NCBI RefSeq assembly: GCF_047971665.1
Contig: NZ_JBKEAA010000008.1
Span: forward strand, 35,476 to 99,475
Source: Castellaniella sp047971665
Lineage (GTDB): Bacteria; Pseudomonadota; Gammaproteobacteria; Burkholderiales; Burkholderiaceae_B
DNA length: 64,000 bases
Reading direction: 5' to 3'
How positions within the stretch are numbered: position 1 is the first letter of the stretch; each line of letters begins with the position of its first letter. The translations under genes were made by a program, and so were the position numbers. Positions 35,490-44,799 of this stretch are shown here, piece after piece. The notes under the pieces are model-generated. The model saw only the letters and a program-made list of their open reading frames with translations, had not been told where the DNA came from and made no database searches.

Positions 35490-37784
35490 ATGGACCTGAA
35501 AGAAGAACGCGCCAAAATGGCGCTCGATTACCACGAATTCCCCACCCCCGGGAAAATCTCCGTCGTCCCGACCAAACCCCTGGCCAACCAGGACGATCTG
35601 ACCCTGGCCTATTCGCCAGGTGTGGCCACAGCCAGCATGGCCATTCATGCCGATGGCGAGGCGGCCGCCGCCCGGTACACCTCGCGGGCCAACCTGGTGG
35701 GCGTGGTGACCAACGGCACCGCCGTGCTCGGCCTGGGCAACATCGGCCCGCTGGCGGCCAAGCCCGTCATGGAGGGCAAGGGCTGCCTGTTCAAGAAATT
35801 CGCCGGGATCGACGTCTTCGACATCGAGCTCAACGAGCACGATCCGGACAAACTGGTCGACATCATCACCGCGCTCGAGCCGACGCTGGGCGGGATCAAC
35901 CTCGAGGACATCAAGGCGCCGGAATGCTTCTACATCGAGAAGAAGCTGCGCGAGCGCATGAAGATCCCGGTCTTCCACGACGACCAGCACGGGACCGCCA
36001 TCATCTCGTCGGCTGCCGTCCTCAACGGCCTGAAGGTCGTGAACAAGGACATCGGCAAGGTCAAGCTGGTGTGCTCGGGGGCCGGCGCCGCCGCCATCGC
36101 CTGCCTGGACCTGATGGTCAAGCTCGGCGTCTCGCAGCAGAACATCTACGTGGTCGATTCACGCGGCGTGATCTGGCAGGGGCGCGACGAGAAAATGGAG
36201 GCCAACAAGGCCCGCTACGCCCAGAAGACCGGCGCCCGGACCCTGGCCGACGTCTGCAAGGGCGCCGATGTGTTCCTGGGCTGCTCGGCCCCCGGCGTGC
36301 TGACCCAGGACATGGTGCGCTCCATGGCCGACCGGCCGCTGATCCTGGCCCTGGCCAACCCCGACCCCGAGATCCGCCCGGAGGACGCCAAGGCCGCGCG
36401 GCCCGACTGCATCATCGCCACCGGCCGTTCGGACTACCCGAACCAGGTCAACAACGTACTGTGCTTCCCCTTCATTTTCCGGGGTGCGATGGACTGCGGC
36501 GCCACCGTCATCAATGAGGAAATGAAACTGGCCTGCGTGCACGCCATCGCGGAACTGGCCCAGGCCGAGAGCAGCGCCGAGGTCGCCGGCGCCTATGCCG
36601 ACCAGGATCTGTCCTTCGGGCCGGAATACATCATTCCCAAACCCTTCGATCCGCGCCTGATCGTCAAGATCTCCCCGGCGATCGCCGAGGCCGCCGCCGC
36701 CTCCGGCGTGGCCCGTCGCCCCATCGAGGACCTGGACGCCTACCGCCAGTCCCTGATGAGCATCGTCTACCACTCCGGCCAGTTGATGCGGCCGATGTTC
36801 CGCCAGGCCAAATCCGCGCCCAAACGCGTGGTCTACGCCGACGGCGAGGACGAGCGCGTGCTGCGCGCCGCCCAGACCGTGCTCGACGAGGGCTTCGCCC
36901 GACCCGTCCTGATCGGCCGTCCGGCCGTGATCGACATGCGCATCCAGAAATTCGGCCTGCGCCTGGTGCCCGGACAGAACGTGGAAATCGTCAATCCCGA
37001 AGACGACTCGCGCTTCAACGAAACCTGGAACGCCTACTTCAAGCAGCGCGGCCGCGACGGCGTCACCCCCGACATCGCCAAGGCCATGGTGCGCAAGCAC
37101 AATTCCCTGATCGGCGTGATGCTGCTGCAACGCGGCGACGTCGATGCCATGATCTGCGGAGTGGCCAGTCGTTTCGACAACCAGCTGAAATACGTCGAGG
37201 AAGTCATCGGCCTCAAACCCACCGCCCGCACCTACGCGGCGATGAACGTGCTGATGCTGCCGACCCAGACACTGTTCATCTGCGACACGCACGTCAACGA
37301 GGATCCCTCCGCCGAACAGATCGCCGACATGACGATCCTGGCCGCCGAAGAAATCCGCCGCTTTGGCATCGTGCCCAAGGTCGCCCTGCTCTCGCATTCC
37401 AACTTCGGCAGCCGCCCGTCGGCGTCCTCCCGCAAGATGGCCGAGGCCCGGCGCCTGCTCGCCGAGCGTGCGCCCGAGATCGAGGTCGATGGGGAAATGC
37501 ACGCCGACTCGGCCCTGTCCGAGACGATCCGCGTCAAGGCCTTCCCCGATACGACGCTGACGGGGCCGGCCAACCTGCTGATCATGCCCAACCTGGACGC
37601 CGGCAACATCACCTACAACATGCTGAAGATGACCGGCAGCCATGGCGTGGCGATGGGTCCGATCCTGCTGGGAACCGCACGCCCGGTGCACATCCTGACC
37701 ACCAGTTCCACGGTTCGCCGGATCGTCAACATGACGGCCCTGGCCGTGGTGGACGCCCAGCAGGAGGCGGGCCAGGCGGACTGA
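35490..37784 (+). CDS. maeB: NADP-dependent malic enzyme with phosphotransacetylase-like domain
   Basis: A 764-residue MaeB-type enzyme that decarboxylates malate to pyruvate with NADP+. The malic N-domain (about 20-155) includes LAYSPGVA and GLGNIGPLAAKPVMEGK. The NAD(P) domain (about 165-400) has FHDDQHGTAII and KLVCSGAGAAAIACL. Residues about 430-760 resemble phosphotransacetylase and usually make the enzyme sensitive to acetyl-CoA without transacetylase activity. AGGAG/AGGA precede the ATG. Its placement beside the TCA genes fits an anaplerotic/NADPH role. It ends convergent with gltA at a strong terminator. Confidence 0.92.
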   Translation: MDLKEERAKMALDYHEFPTPGKISVVPTKPLANQDDLTLAYSPGVATASMAIHADGEAAAARYTSRANLVGVVTNGTAVLGLGNIGPLAAKPVMEGKGCLFKKFAGIDVFDIELNEHDPDKLVDIITALEPTLGGINLEDIKAPECFYIEKKLRERMKIPVFHDDQHGTAIISSAAVLNGLKVVNKDIGKVKLVCSGAGAAAIACLDLMVKLGVSQQNIYVVDSRGVIWQGRDEKMEANKARYAQKTGARTLADVCKGADVFLGCSAPGVLTQDMVRSMADRPLILALANPDPEIRPEDAKAARPDCIIATGRSDYPNQVNNVLCFPFIFRGAMDCGATVINEEMKLACVHAIAELAQAESSAEVAGAYADQDLSFGPEYIIPKPFDPRLIVKISPAIAEAAAASGVARRPIEDLDAYRQSLMSIVYHSGQLMRPMFRQAKSAPKRVVYADGEDERVLRAAQTVLDEGFARPVLIGRPAVIDMRIQKFGLRLVPGQNVEIVNPEDDSRFNETWNAYFKQRGRDGVTPDIAKAMVRKHNSLIGVMLLQRGDVDAMICGVASRFDNQLKYVEEVIGLKPTARTYAAMNVLMLPTQTLFICDTHVNEDPSAEQIADMTILAAEEIRRFGIVPKVALLSHSNFGSRPSASSRKMAEARRLLAERAPEIEVDGEMHADSALSETIRVKAFPDTTLTGPANLLIMPNLDAGNITYNMLKMTGSHGVAMGPILLGTARPVHILTTSSTVRRIVNMTALAVVDAQQEAGQAD

Positions 37785-37833
37785 CCGGTTCGCGCGCATC
37801 CGTCGAGACCGTATCGCTCGGCGGACAAACATG

Positions 37834-37860
37834 AAAAACGGGCCTCGCGGCCCGTTTTTC
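37834..37860. terminator. Bidirectional intrinsic terminator between maeB and gltA
   Basis: Stem ACGGGCC-TCGC-GGCCCGT flanked by AAAAA on the left and TTTTT on the right, so it can terminate both maeB (plus) and gltA (minus). Confidence 0.9.
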
Positions 37861-37881
37861 ATGTGGCGGCAAAGCGCGTGA

Positions 37882-39177
37882 TCATTTCACGTCGCGCAGC
37901 GAAGCCCCGGTGTACAGCTGGCGCGGACGACCGATCTTGTAGCTGGGATCGGAGAGCATCTCGTTCCACTGAGCGATCCAGCCCACCGTGCGGGCCAGGG
38001 CGAAGATGGCCGTGAACAGCGAGGTGGGGATGCCTATGGCGCGCTGGACGATGCCCGAGTAGAAGTCCACGTTCGGGTAGAGCTTGCGCTCGACGAAATA
38101 CGGGTCTTCCAGGGCGATGCGTTCCAGTTCCATGGCCAGCTTGAACAGCGGGTCGCTGTGCAGGCCCAGCGCATCGAGCACTTCGCGGCAGGTTTCCTGC
38201 ATCATCTTGGCGCGCGGATCGTAGTTCTTGTAGACCCGGTGGCCAAAGCCCATCAGACGGACGCCGGAATTCTTGTCCTTGACCTTTTCCATGAACTCGC
38301 CGACCTTGGCCACGCCGCCCTGGGCCTGGATGTCTTCCAGCATGTTCAGGCAGGCCTCGTTGGCGCCGCCGTGCGCCGGGCCCCACAGGCAGGCCACGCC
38401 GGCCGCGATGGCCGCGAATGGATTGGTGCCGGAGGAACCGCACAGACGCACCGTGGAGGTGGAGGCATTCTGTTCGTGATCGGCGTGCAGGATGAAGATG
38501 CGATCCAGCGCACGTTCCACCACATCATTGACCACGTAGTCATCGCAAGGGGTGGCGAACATCATGCGCAGGAAGTTGCCCGTGTAGGACAGGTCGTTCT
38601 TCGGGTAGATGAAGGGCTGACCCACGGAATGCTTGTACGCCATGGAGACCAGCGTCGGCATCTTGGCGATCAGGCGGATCGCCGACACCTCGCGATGGCG
38701 CGGATCGGTGATGTCGGTGGAGTCGTGATAGAAGGCCGACAGCGCGCCGACCAGCCCCGTCAGCACCGCCATCGGGTGCGCATCGCGGCGGAAGCCCTGC
38801 AGGAAATTATGCATCTGCTCATGCACCAGCGTGTGGTGCGTGACGATATGGTTGAATTCCTGTTTCTGGTCCGGAGAAGGCAACTCGCCGTTCATGATCA
38901 GATAGGCCACGGACAGGAAATCGCAGTTCTTCGCCAGCTGGTCGATCGGGTGGCCGCGATACAGCAGCTGGCCCTTGTCGCCGTCGATATAGGTGATGGC
39001 GGATTCGCAGGAGGCCGTCGCCATGAACCCGGGATCATAGGTGAACATCCCCGTCTGGCCGTACAGGTTGCGGATGTCAATCACGTCCGGTCCTATCGTG
39101 CCCTGATAAACGGGGAACTCGACCGAGGGGCTGCCGTCGGAGAACGACAGCGTCGCTTTTTTATCGGATAGCTGCAT
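37882..39177 (-). CDS. gltA: Citrate synthase (type II, hexameric class)
   Basis: A 431-residue citrate synthase of the longer NADH-sensitive Gram-negative class. An N-terminal beta domain precedes the catalytic core. HADHEQNASTSTVRLCGSSG (about 260-279), ALWGPAHGGANEA-like PAHGGANEACL and GFGHRVYKNYDPRAK (about 308-322) contain the active-site histidines, and the catalytic Asp is within SGIVQRAIG context near 363. It condenses oxaloacetate and acetyl-CoA. It is the last gene of the sdhCDAB-sdhE-gltA run. Sequence class and position separate it from the methylcitrate synthase at 45950. Confidence 0.94.
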   Translation of the reverse strand: MQLSDKKATLSFSDGSPSVEFPVYQGTIGPDVIDIRNLYGQTGMFTYDPGFMATASCESAITYIDGDKGQLLYRGHPIDQLAKNCDFLSVAYLIMNGELPSPDQKQEFNHIVTHHTLVHEQMHNFLQGFRRDAHPMAVLTGLVGALSAFYHDSTDITDPRHREVSAIRLIAKMPTLVSMAYKHSVGQPFIYPKNDLSYTGNFLRMMFATPCDDYVVNDVVERALDRIFILHADHEQNASTSTVRLCGSSGTNPFAAIAAGVACLWGPAHGGANEACLNMLEDIQAQGGVAKVGEFMEKVKDKNSGVRLMGFGHRVYKNYDPRAKMMQETCREVLDALGLHSDPLFKLAMELERIALEDPYFVERKLYPNVDFYSGIVQRAIGIPTSLFTAIFALARTVGWIAQWNEMLSDPSYKIGRPRQLYTGASLRDVK

Positions 39178-39194
39178 GTGAATCTTCCTTAAAG

Positions 39195-39458
39195 TTACAG
39201 CGCTTTCATCTGTTCGACGAGCCTGCGGATGTCGGGCGTGTCATACGTGCCCGACAGATCGGTTCGTCCCAGCAGGATATCGAGCAGTTCGTTATCGCCC
39301 ATGTCGAAAAGCTGCGTCAGTGCCCGGACATCGGTCTCGGTCAACTGCGTTTCCCGGGCATCCAGGAAACGCGTGATGATGAGATCGTTCTCGAGCAGGC
39401 CTCGCCGCGCCCGCCAACGTAGACGGGCCCGGTCCAGAACGGACAGGTCACCGGGCAT
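39195..39458 (-). CDS. sdhE: Succinate dehydrogenase flavinylation factor SdhE
   Basis: An 87-residue SdhE/Sdh5 protein. Residues 11-22 contain the family's RARRGLLENDL motif (RG just ahead of the ExD/L helix) used to touch SdhA. It promotes covalent attachment of FAD to SdhA. It lies 10 bp downstream of sdhB in the operon, consistent with that role. Confidence 0.9.
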   Translation of the reverse strand: MPGDLSVLDRARLRWRARRGLLENDLIITRFLDARETQLTETDVRALTQLFDMGDNELLDILLGRTDLSGTYDTPDIRRLVEQMKAL

Positions 39459-39467
39459 TTTCTTTCC

Positions 39468-40184
39468 TCAGACCGTGCGTCGCACGAGCATTTCCTTGAT
39501 CTTGCCGATCGCAGCCGACGGATTCAGTCCCTTGGGGCAGACATCCGTGCAGTTCATGATCGTATGACAACGGAACAGACGGTAGGGATCCTCCAGGTTG
39601 TCCAGACGCTCGCCGGTTGCTTCGTCGCGGGAATCCGCGATGAAACGGTAAGCCTGGAGCAATCCGGCCGGGCCGACGAATTTGTCCGGATTCCACCAGA
39701 AAGACGGACAGGAGGTCGAGCAGGAACCGCACAGAATGCACTCGTACAGGCCATTGAGTTCCTCGCGTTGCTCGGGCGACTGCAACCGCTCTTTTTCGGG
39801 AGGCGGCGTGTCGTTGATCAGGTAAGGCTTGATCGAATGGTACTGATCGAAGAAGAAGGTCATGTCCACGATCAGGTCGCGCACCACGGGCAGGCCGGGC
39901 AGCGGCTTGAGGACGATGGGCTCCTTGAGTTCCATCAGATTGGTCGTGCAGGCCAGGCCGTTCTTGCCATTGATGTTCATGGCATCTGAGCCGCACACGC
40001 CTTCGCGGCAGGACCGGCGCAGGGCCAGGCTGTCGTCGAGCTCGTTCTTGATGCGCAGAATCGCGTCCAGCAGCATCTTGTCGGTCGGTTGCAGTTCGAC
40101 CTCGAATTTCTGCATGTAGGGGCGCTCATCCTTGTCCGGATCGTAGCGGTAGATCTCGAATTTCACGATACGTTTTTCACTCAT
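39468..40184 (-). CDS. sdhB: Succinate dehydrogenase iron-sulfur subunit
   Basis: A 238-residue subunit carrying three Fe-S clusters. The [2Fe-2S] cysteines sit in RRSCREGVCGSDAM and a later NGLACTT. CILCGSCSTSCPSF and CHTIMNCTDVCPKG bind the [4Fe-4S] and [3Fe-4S] clusters. It passes electrons from the SdhA flavin to ubiquinone at the SdhC/D interface. All cluster cysteines are present. Confidence 0.95.
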   Translation of the reverse strand: MSEKRIVKFEIYRYDPDKDERPYMQKFEVELQPTDKMLLDAILRIKNELDDSLALRRSCREGVCGSDAMNINGKNGLACTTNLMELKEPIVLKPLPGLPVVRDLIVDMTFFFDQYHSIKPYLINDTPPPEKERLQSPEQREELNGLYECILCGSCSTSCPSFWWNPDKFVGPAGLLQAYRFIADSRDEATGERLDNLEDPYRLFRCHTIMNCTDVCPKGLNPSAAIGKIKEMLVRRTV

Positions 40185-40197
40185 GACGATATCCAGA

Positions 40198-41973
40198 TTA
40201 GAAAGTGCGCGGCTTGGGCGGGATGCTGTCCATGGTCAGGGGCTTCATGCGCACCGGCGTGTACTCGAGGCGGTTATCCTCGGCGAACCACAGGGTGTGC
40301 TTGAGCCAATTGACATCATCGCGTTCCGGATGATCCTCGAGGGCGTGGGCCCCGCGGGATTCCAGGCGGTTGGCGGCGGATTTCGTGGTAGCGCGGGCGA
40401 CCTCGATCATGTTGGCGACTTCCAGGGCCTCGATACGCGCGGTGTTGAAGACCTTGGACTTGTCCGAGAAATAGATGTCCTGGACCTCGGGCACCAGATC
40501 GGCGATGACCTCGGCGCCCTCTTGCAGGACATCGAGCTTGCGGAACACGCCGCAGTGGCTCTGCATGGCCACGCGGATCTTGTTGGCCACATCCTGGGCC
40601 TTCTGGCCGGAGGTGCGGGTCTCCAGATGGTTGACGCGATCCAGAGAAGCCTGAATGTCGGTATCCGGCAGCGGCTTGTGGCTGTGCTGGCGTTCCGGAT
40701 GCTGCCCCACGATGAAGTTGCCGGCCGAACGGCCGAACACGATCAGGTCCAGCAGGGAGTTGGTGCCCAGGCGGTTGGCGCCATGCACCGACGTCGCGGC
40801 GCACTCGCCGATCGCATACAGACCGTTGACGATTTTTTCCTCGCCATTGGCGTGGGTGACGACCTGGCCATGATAGTTGGCGGGGATGCCGCCCATCTGG
40901 TAGTGGATCGTCGGCACCACGGGAATCGGGTCCTTGACCGGATCGATATTGGCGAACTTGATGGCGATTTCACGAATCGAGGGCAACCGCTTGGTGATGG
41001 TCTCGGCTCCCAGGTGATCGAGCTTGAGCAGCACGTAGCTGCCGTCGCCGCAGCCGCGACCCTCTTTGATTTCCTGGTCCATCGACCGCGACACGAAGTC
41101 GCGTGGCGCCAGATCCTTGAGCTGCGGCGCGTAGCGTTCCATGAAACGCTCGCCATCCTTGTTCAGCAGGAATCCGCCCTCGCCGCGCACCCCCTCGGTG
41201 ATCAGCACGCCCGCGCCGGCCACGCCGGTGGGGTGGAACTGCCAGAATTCCATGTCCTGCAGCGGGATGCCCGCGCGCGCCGCCATGCCCAGGCCGTCGC
41301 CGGTGTTGATGAAGGCATTGGTGGTCGCGGCCCAGATCCGGCCCGCGCCGCCGGTGGCCAGCACCGTGTGCTTGGCCTCGAGGACGTAGATCTCACCGGT
41401 TTCCATTTCCATCGCGGTCACGCCCAGCACGTCGCCGTCGTTGTTGCGCAGCAGATCCAGCGCCATCCACTCGACGAAGAACTGGGTGCGGGCGGCGACG
41501 TTGCGCTGATAGAGCGTATGCAGCATCGCATGGCCGGTCCGGTCGGCAGCGGCACAGGCGCGCTGGACGGGTTTTTCGCCGAAATGGGACGTATGCCCTC
41601 CGAACGGACGCTGATAGATAGTGCCGTCCGGGTTGCGGTCGAAGGGCATGCCGAAGTGCTCGAGTTCGTACACGGCATTGGGTGCCTCGCGGACCATGAA
41701 TTCGATCGCGTCCTGGTCGCCGAGCCAGTCGGAACCCTTGACGGTGTCATACATGTGCCACTGCCAGTGATCCTCGCTCATGTTGCCCAGCGAGGCACTG
41801 ACGCCGCCCTGGGCGGCCACGGTATGTGAGCGGGTCGGAAAGACCTTGGTCAGCACGGCCACGGACAGGCCCGCCTGGGCCAGCTGCAGCGAACAACGCA
41901 GGCCGGCTCCGCCGGCGCCGACGACCACCACATCGAACTGGCGGCGCGGAAGGGATTTGTTGACAGCAGCCAC
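40198..41973 (-). CDS. sdhA: Succinate dehydrogenase flavoprotein subunit
   Basis: A 591-residue flavoprotein. The FAD motif is VVVVGAGGAGLRCSL from residue 15. The covalent FAD histidine is His50 in RSHTVAAQGG. FHPTGVAGAGVLITEGVRGEGG is near 250, with the catalytic Arg region RYAPQLKDLAPRD near 290. It starts with GTG at 41973, one base after the sdhD stop. It oxidises succinate to fumarate on the cytoplasmic face. Confidence 0.95.
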   Translation of the reverse strand: MAAVNKSLPRRQFDVVVVGAGGAGLRCSLQLAQAGLSVAVLTKVFPTRSHTVAAQGGVSASLGNMSEDHWQWHMYDTVKGSDWLGDQDAIEFMVREAPNAVYELEHFGMPFDRNPDGTIYQRPFGGHTSHFGEKPVQRACAAADRTGHAMLHTLYQRNVAARTQFFVEWMALDLLRNNDGDVLGVTAMEMETGEIYVLEAKHTVLATGGAGRIWAATTNAFINTGDGLGMAARAGIPLQDMEFWQFHPTGVAGAGVLITEGVRGEGGFLLNKDGERFMERYAPQLKDLAPRDFVSRSMDQEIKEGRGCGDGSYVLLKLDHLGAETITKRLPSIREIAIKFANIDPVKDPIPVVPTIHYQMGGIPANYHGQVVTHANGEEKIVNGLYAIGECAATSVHGANRLGTNSLLDLIVFGRSAGNFIVGQHPERQHSHKPLPDTDIQASLDRVNHLETRTSGQKAQDVANKIRVAMQSHCGVFRKLDVLQEGAEVIADLVPEVQDIYFSDKSKVFNTARIEALEVANMIEVARATTKSAANRLESRGAHALEDHPERDDVNWLKHTLWFAEDNRLEYTPVRMKPLTMDSIPPKPRTF

Positions 41974-41974
41974 G

Positions 41975-42355
41975 TTAGAGACTCCAGAGAATTTGACCGA
42001 AGAAGACCACCGCGGCGACCAGCCACAGGACAGTCATGACCTGCATGAACAGACGCAGGCCGGCGGAATGAACATAATCCATCCAGATGTCGCGCACGCC
42101 GATCCAGGCGTGCCAGGCGAGCGACAGGAAAGCCAGCGTCGCCAGCAGCTGCCCGACCGGCAGCGTGCCGACAGAAAAGGCGAAGAAAGCACGCCAGGAC
42201 GCGTAGTCCAGGCTGGGCACCAGGATGGCGTACAGGACCAGGATCAGGGTGTAGACCGCCATGATGACGGCGGTGACGCGCTGGACGATGAAATCGCGGG
42301 TGCCGTAGTGCGCGCCCACGACCAGGCGCTTGCGACCGATACGTTCTTGAGCCAT
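41975..42355 (-). CDS. sdhD: Succinate dehydrogenase membrane anchor SdhD
   Basis: A 126-residue membrane anchor with three predicted helices and the heme/quinone region LAWHAWIGVRDIWMDYVH. The His in AWHAWIG and the DxxxDY pattern are SdhD hallmarks. The start at 42355 overlaps the sdhC stop as TAATG with GGAG 7 bp upstream. The ATG at 42361 would have a spacing of only 1 bp. Confidence 0.9.
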   Translation of the reverse strand: MAQERIGRKRLVVGAHYGTRDFIVQRVTAVIMAVYTLILVLYAILVPSLDYASWRAFFAFSVGTLPVGQLLATLAFLSLAWHAWIGVRDIWMDYVHSAGLRLFMQVMTVLWLVAAVVFFGQILWSL

Positions 42356-42768
42356 TACCATGCTCCAAAGAGTTTCAGACCGAAGACCACGGTCAATGCC
42401 AGGGCCACGCCCATCACCAGGGCGCCGGAGCGCTGCGAAGGCGCGCGCTCATTGCCGATATGCAGATCCAGCGTCAGGTAACGGATGCCGGCGCAGAAGT
42501 GGTGGAAATAGCCCCACATCAGGACCAGCAGCACGATCTTACAGACGGGGCTGGAGACCCATTCGCGCATGACCGCGAAGGATTCGGGCGATTCGACGCT
42601 TTGCGCGAACAGCGGCACGATCACCAGCGGCAGCGCCAGAAAAAGAAGTGCGCCGCTCACCCGGTGCAGAATGGATGCTTTGGCCGCCGGAGGCAGACGG
42701 TAACTCATGAGGTCGCTCAACCCCAGGTTACGGAACTGCGGGCGCGGCTTTGCGGCTGATTCAGACAT
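42355..42768 (-). CDS. sdhC: Succinate dehydrogenase cytochrome b556 subunit SdhC
   Basis: A 137-residue membrane anchor with three helices. SILHRVSGALLFLALPLVI is the SdhC signature that precedes helix 1, and FHHFCAGIRYLTLDLH contains the heme b histidine. GAGG lies 6 bp before the ATG at 42768. The frame is open upstream without family support. The gntR gene ends only 66 bp before it on the same strand, so gntR and sdhCDAB-sdhE-gltA could be one operon. Confidence 0.9.
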   Translation of the reverse strand: MSESAAKPRPQFRNLGLSDLMSYRLPPAAKASILHRVSGALLFLALPLVIVPLFAQSVESPESFAVMREWVSSPVCKIVLLVLMWGYFHHFCAGIRYLTLDLHIGNERAPSQRSGALVMGVALALTVVFGLKLFGAW

Positions 42769-42834
42769 GATGGCCTCGTAGTTGGAAAATGGAAGGAATT
42801 CTGGGCTCACTTGGTATTTTCGCCCATCCGTGAG

Positions 42835-43605
42835 TCAATTCAAACTGTTGCGGTAATGATAGCGCTCCGACACATAATGACCACGGCGCAACTCCATGGG
42901 ACGATCGCCATAGGTATAGGCGATGCGCTCGACCTGCAGCAGCGGGCTGCCAAGCTGGACTTGCAGCGGTTTCGCCTGCACGTCGGTGGCAGCCACCGCG
43001 CGGATTTTTTCCTCGGCGCGCACCAGGCTGACACCGAATTCGGTTTCGAACAGGGCATACACCGGCCCCCGGTAACGCAGCAGCGATTCCAGGGTCAGCC
43101 CCTTGAAGACACTGCCCGGCAGCCAGATATCGTCGAGAATGGTGGGCACGTCGTCAAAAGACAGGACGCGGCGCATGTTCACGACCGCATCCCCGGCGCG
43201 CAGGTCCAGGGCGGCGGCGATTTCGGCCGACGCCTTGGTGCGGCGGCAGTCGAGAATCTGGCTGCTGGACACGCCGGGGCGCCCTTCGTCGGGAGTCAGT
43301 CGTAAAAATCGGTAACGAACCTTGGCCTCATTGTGCGTCGCCACGAAAGTGCCCTTGCCCTGACGGCGGATCAGCAGGTTCTCGGCCGCCAGCTCATCAA
43401 TGGCCTTGCGCACGGTGCCCTGACTGACCTGAAAACGGGCGGCCAGCTCGAGCTCGCTGGGTATCGACTCGCCGGGTTTCCATTCACCCCGGTCGAGCCC
43501 CTGCAGGATCAGCCCCTTGATCTGCTGATACAGGGGGCTGAACGCAGCGCTGGACGTCGCGCGACTCGGCGTCTGCGGGCGATCAATCAGAGGAGATTCG
43601 GACAT
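42835..43605 (-). CDS. GntR/HutC-family transcriptional regulator of the TCA cluster
   Basis: A 256-residue regulator. The winged HTH is at about residues 22-90 (LYQQIKGLILQGLDRGEW, then GESIPSELELAARFQVSQGT and GKGTFVA), and the UTRA effector domain at about 105-250. It is divergent from mdh and directly upstream of sdhC on its own strand. A 21-bp dyad lies 90 bp upstream of its start and recurs before acnB, so this protein is the obvious candidate binder. The start is uncertain: ATG 43605 gives the cleaner N-terminus, ATG 43635 adds 10 residues. Effector unknown. A TCA intermediate or propionate-derived compound is plausible. Confidence 0.82.
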   Translation of the reverse strand: MSESPLIDRPQTPSRATSSAAFSPLYQQIKGLILQGLDRGEWKPGESIPSELELAARFQVSQGTVRKAIDELAAENLLIRRQGKGTFVATHNEAKVRYRFLRLTPDEGRPGVSSSQILDCRRTKASAEIAAALDLRAGDAVVNMRRVLSFDDVPTILDDIWLPGSVFKGLTLESLLRYRGPVYALFETEFGVSLVRAEEKIRAVAATDVQAKPLQVQLGSPLLQVERIAYTYGDRPMELRRGHYVSERYHYRNSLN

Positions 43606-43694
43606 GTCGGTCAGGAAATGCTGCCGTTGGGCCATGCTACAGAATGAGACGACGCATTTTCGCATTTCCAGGCCCGGATGTCTAATACTCTTAT

Positions 43695-43715
43695 GTCTTA
43701 TATAAGATATAAGAC
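43695..43715. promoter_or_regulatory. GntR-type operator copy 1 (mdh/gntR)
   Basis: Perfect 9-bp dyad GTCTTATAT-AAG-ATATAAGAC. It contains a nested palindrome TCTTATATAAGA plus a third half-site. Its reverse complement is identical over 21 bp to the site before acnB. It ends 2 bp upstream of the mdh -35 and overlaps a minus-strand -10-like TTATAT (43712-43707, 17 bp from TTGATT at 43735-43730) that could serve gntR-sdh. Confidence 0.75.
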
Positions 43716-43717
43716 CC

Positions 43718-43747
43718 TTGACGCCTGCCAATCAAATACACTATTCT
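43718..43747 (+). promoter_or_regulatory. mdh promoter
   Basis: TTGACG (43718-43723), an 18-bp spacer and TATTCT (43742-43747), 63 bp before the mdh ATG. This is a good sigma70-type match placed just downstream of the dyad. Confidence 0.6.
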
Positions 43748-43809
43748 TACCAGCAATTTGCATCCCCTCCGGATACCCTCTCTCACTCTATCGCTATCGG
43801 AGAACCACC

Positions 43810-44799
43810 ATGTCCAAACCTGCCATGCGCGTCGCGGTCACCGGCGCCGCCGGCCAGATCGGCTATGCCCTGCTGTTTCGCATCGCTTCAGGAGAAATGC
43901 TCGGCAAAGACCAGCCCGTCATCCTGCAGTTGCTCGAAATCCCCGACGAGAAGGCCCAGAAGGCGCTGCAAGGCGTCATGATGGAACTGGACGACTGCGC
44001 TTTCCCGCTACTGGCCGGCATGAGCGCCCACAGCGATCCGCGCACCGCCTTCAAGGACGCGGACGTGGCCCTGCTGGTCGGCGCCCGCCCGCGCGGCCCC
44101 GGCATGGAGCGCAAGGACCTGCTGCAGGTCAATGCCCAGATCTTCACCGCCCAGGGCAAGGCCCTGAACGAAGTCGCCAGCCGCGACGTCAAGGTCCTGG
44201 TGGTTGGCAATCCGGCCAACACCAACGCCTACATCGCCATGAAGTCCGCGCCAGACCTGCCGGCCAAGAACTTCACCGCCATGCTGCGCCTGGATCACAA
44301 TCGCGCCCTGTCGCAGATTGCGGCCAAGACCGGCGAAGCCGTGGCCGACATCGAAAAACTGATCGTCTGGGGCAACCACTCGCCCACCATGTATCCGGAC
44401 ACGCGCTTTGCCACCATCGGCGGCAAGCCCGCCCAGGATCTGATCAACGACCAGGCCTGGATCCGCGACGAATTCATCCCCACCGTGGGCAAGCGTGGCG
44501 CGGCCATCATCGCCGCGCGCGGCCTGTCCTCGGCCGCCTCGGCCGCCAATGCCGCCATCGACCACATCCACGACTGGGTGCTGGGATCCGACGGAAAATG
44601 GGTCACCATGGGCATTCCTTCGGACGGCTCGTACGGCATCCCCGAAGACATCATTTACGGCGTGCCGGTCACGACGGCCAACGGCGAATACACCCGGGTC
44701 CCGGACCTGGAAATCGACGACTTCTCCCGCGAGCGCATGGACTTCACCCTGAAGGAACTGCTCGAGGAACGCGACGGCATTGCCGATCTGCTGAAGTAA
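43810..44799 (+). CDS. mdh: Malate dehydrogenase (cytosolic-type class)
   Basis: A 329-residue NAD-dependent malate dehydrogenase. The nucleotide loop VTGAAGQIGYALL begins at residue 10. Substrate arginines lie in VGARPRGPGMERKDLL, the cofactor region is VVGNPANTNAY, and catalytic His190 is in IWGNHSPTMYPD. It belongs to the class with the long ERKDLL motif, normal in Burkholderiales. The ATG at 43810 fits family length; the frame is open earlier without support. It oxidises malate to oxaloacetate for gltA and is divergent from gntR-sdh. Confidence 0.94.
   Translation: MSKPAMRVAVTGAAGQIGYALLFRIASGEMLGKDQPVILQLLEIPDEKAQKALQGVMMELDDCAFPLLAGMSAHSDPRTAFKDADVALLVGARPRGPGMERKDLLQVNAQIFTAQGKALNEVASRDVKVLVVGNPANTNAYIAMKSAPDLPAKNFTAMLRLDHNRALSQIAAKTGEAVADIEKLIVWGNHSPTMYPDTRFATIGGKPAQDLINDQAWIRDEFIPTVGKRGAAIIAARGLSSAASAANAAIDHIHDWVLGSDGKWVTMGIPSDGSYGIPEDIIYGVPVTTANGEYTRVPDLEIDDFSRERMDFTLKELLEERDGIADLLK

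Noticed and set aside
36159..37862. A 567-codon open frame on the minus strand across maeB
   Set aside because: Shadow of the clear malic enzyme frame; Gly/His/Asp-rich with no domain pattern.
40183..41829. A 548-codon plus-strand frame over sdhA
   Set aside because: Antisense of an unmistakable SdhA with covalent FAD motif.
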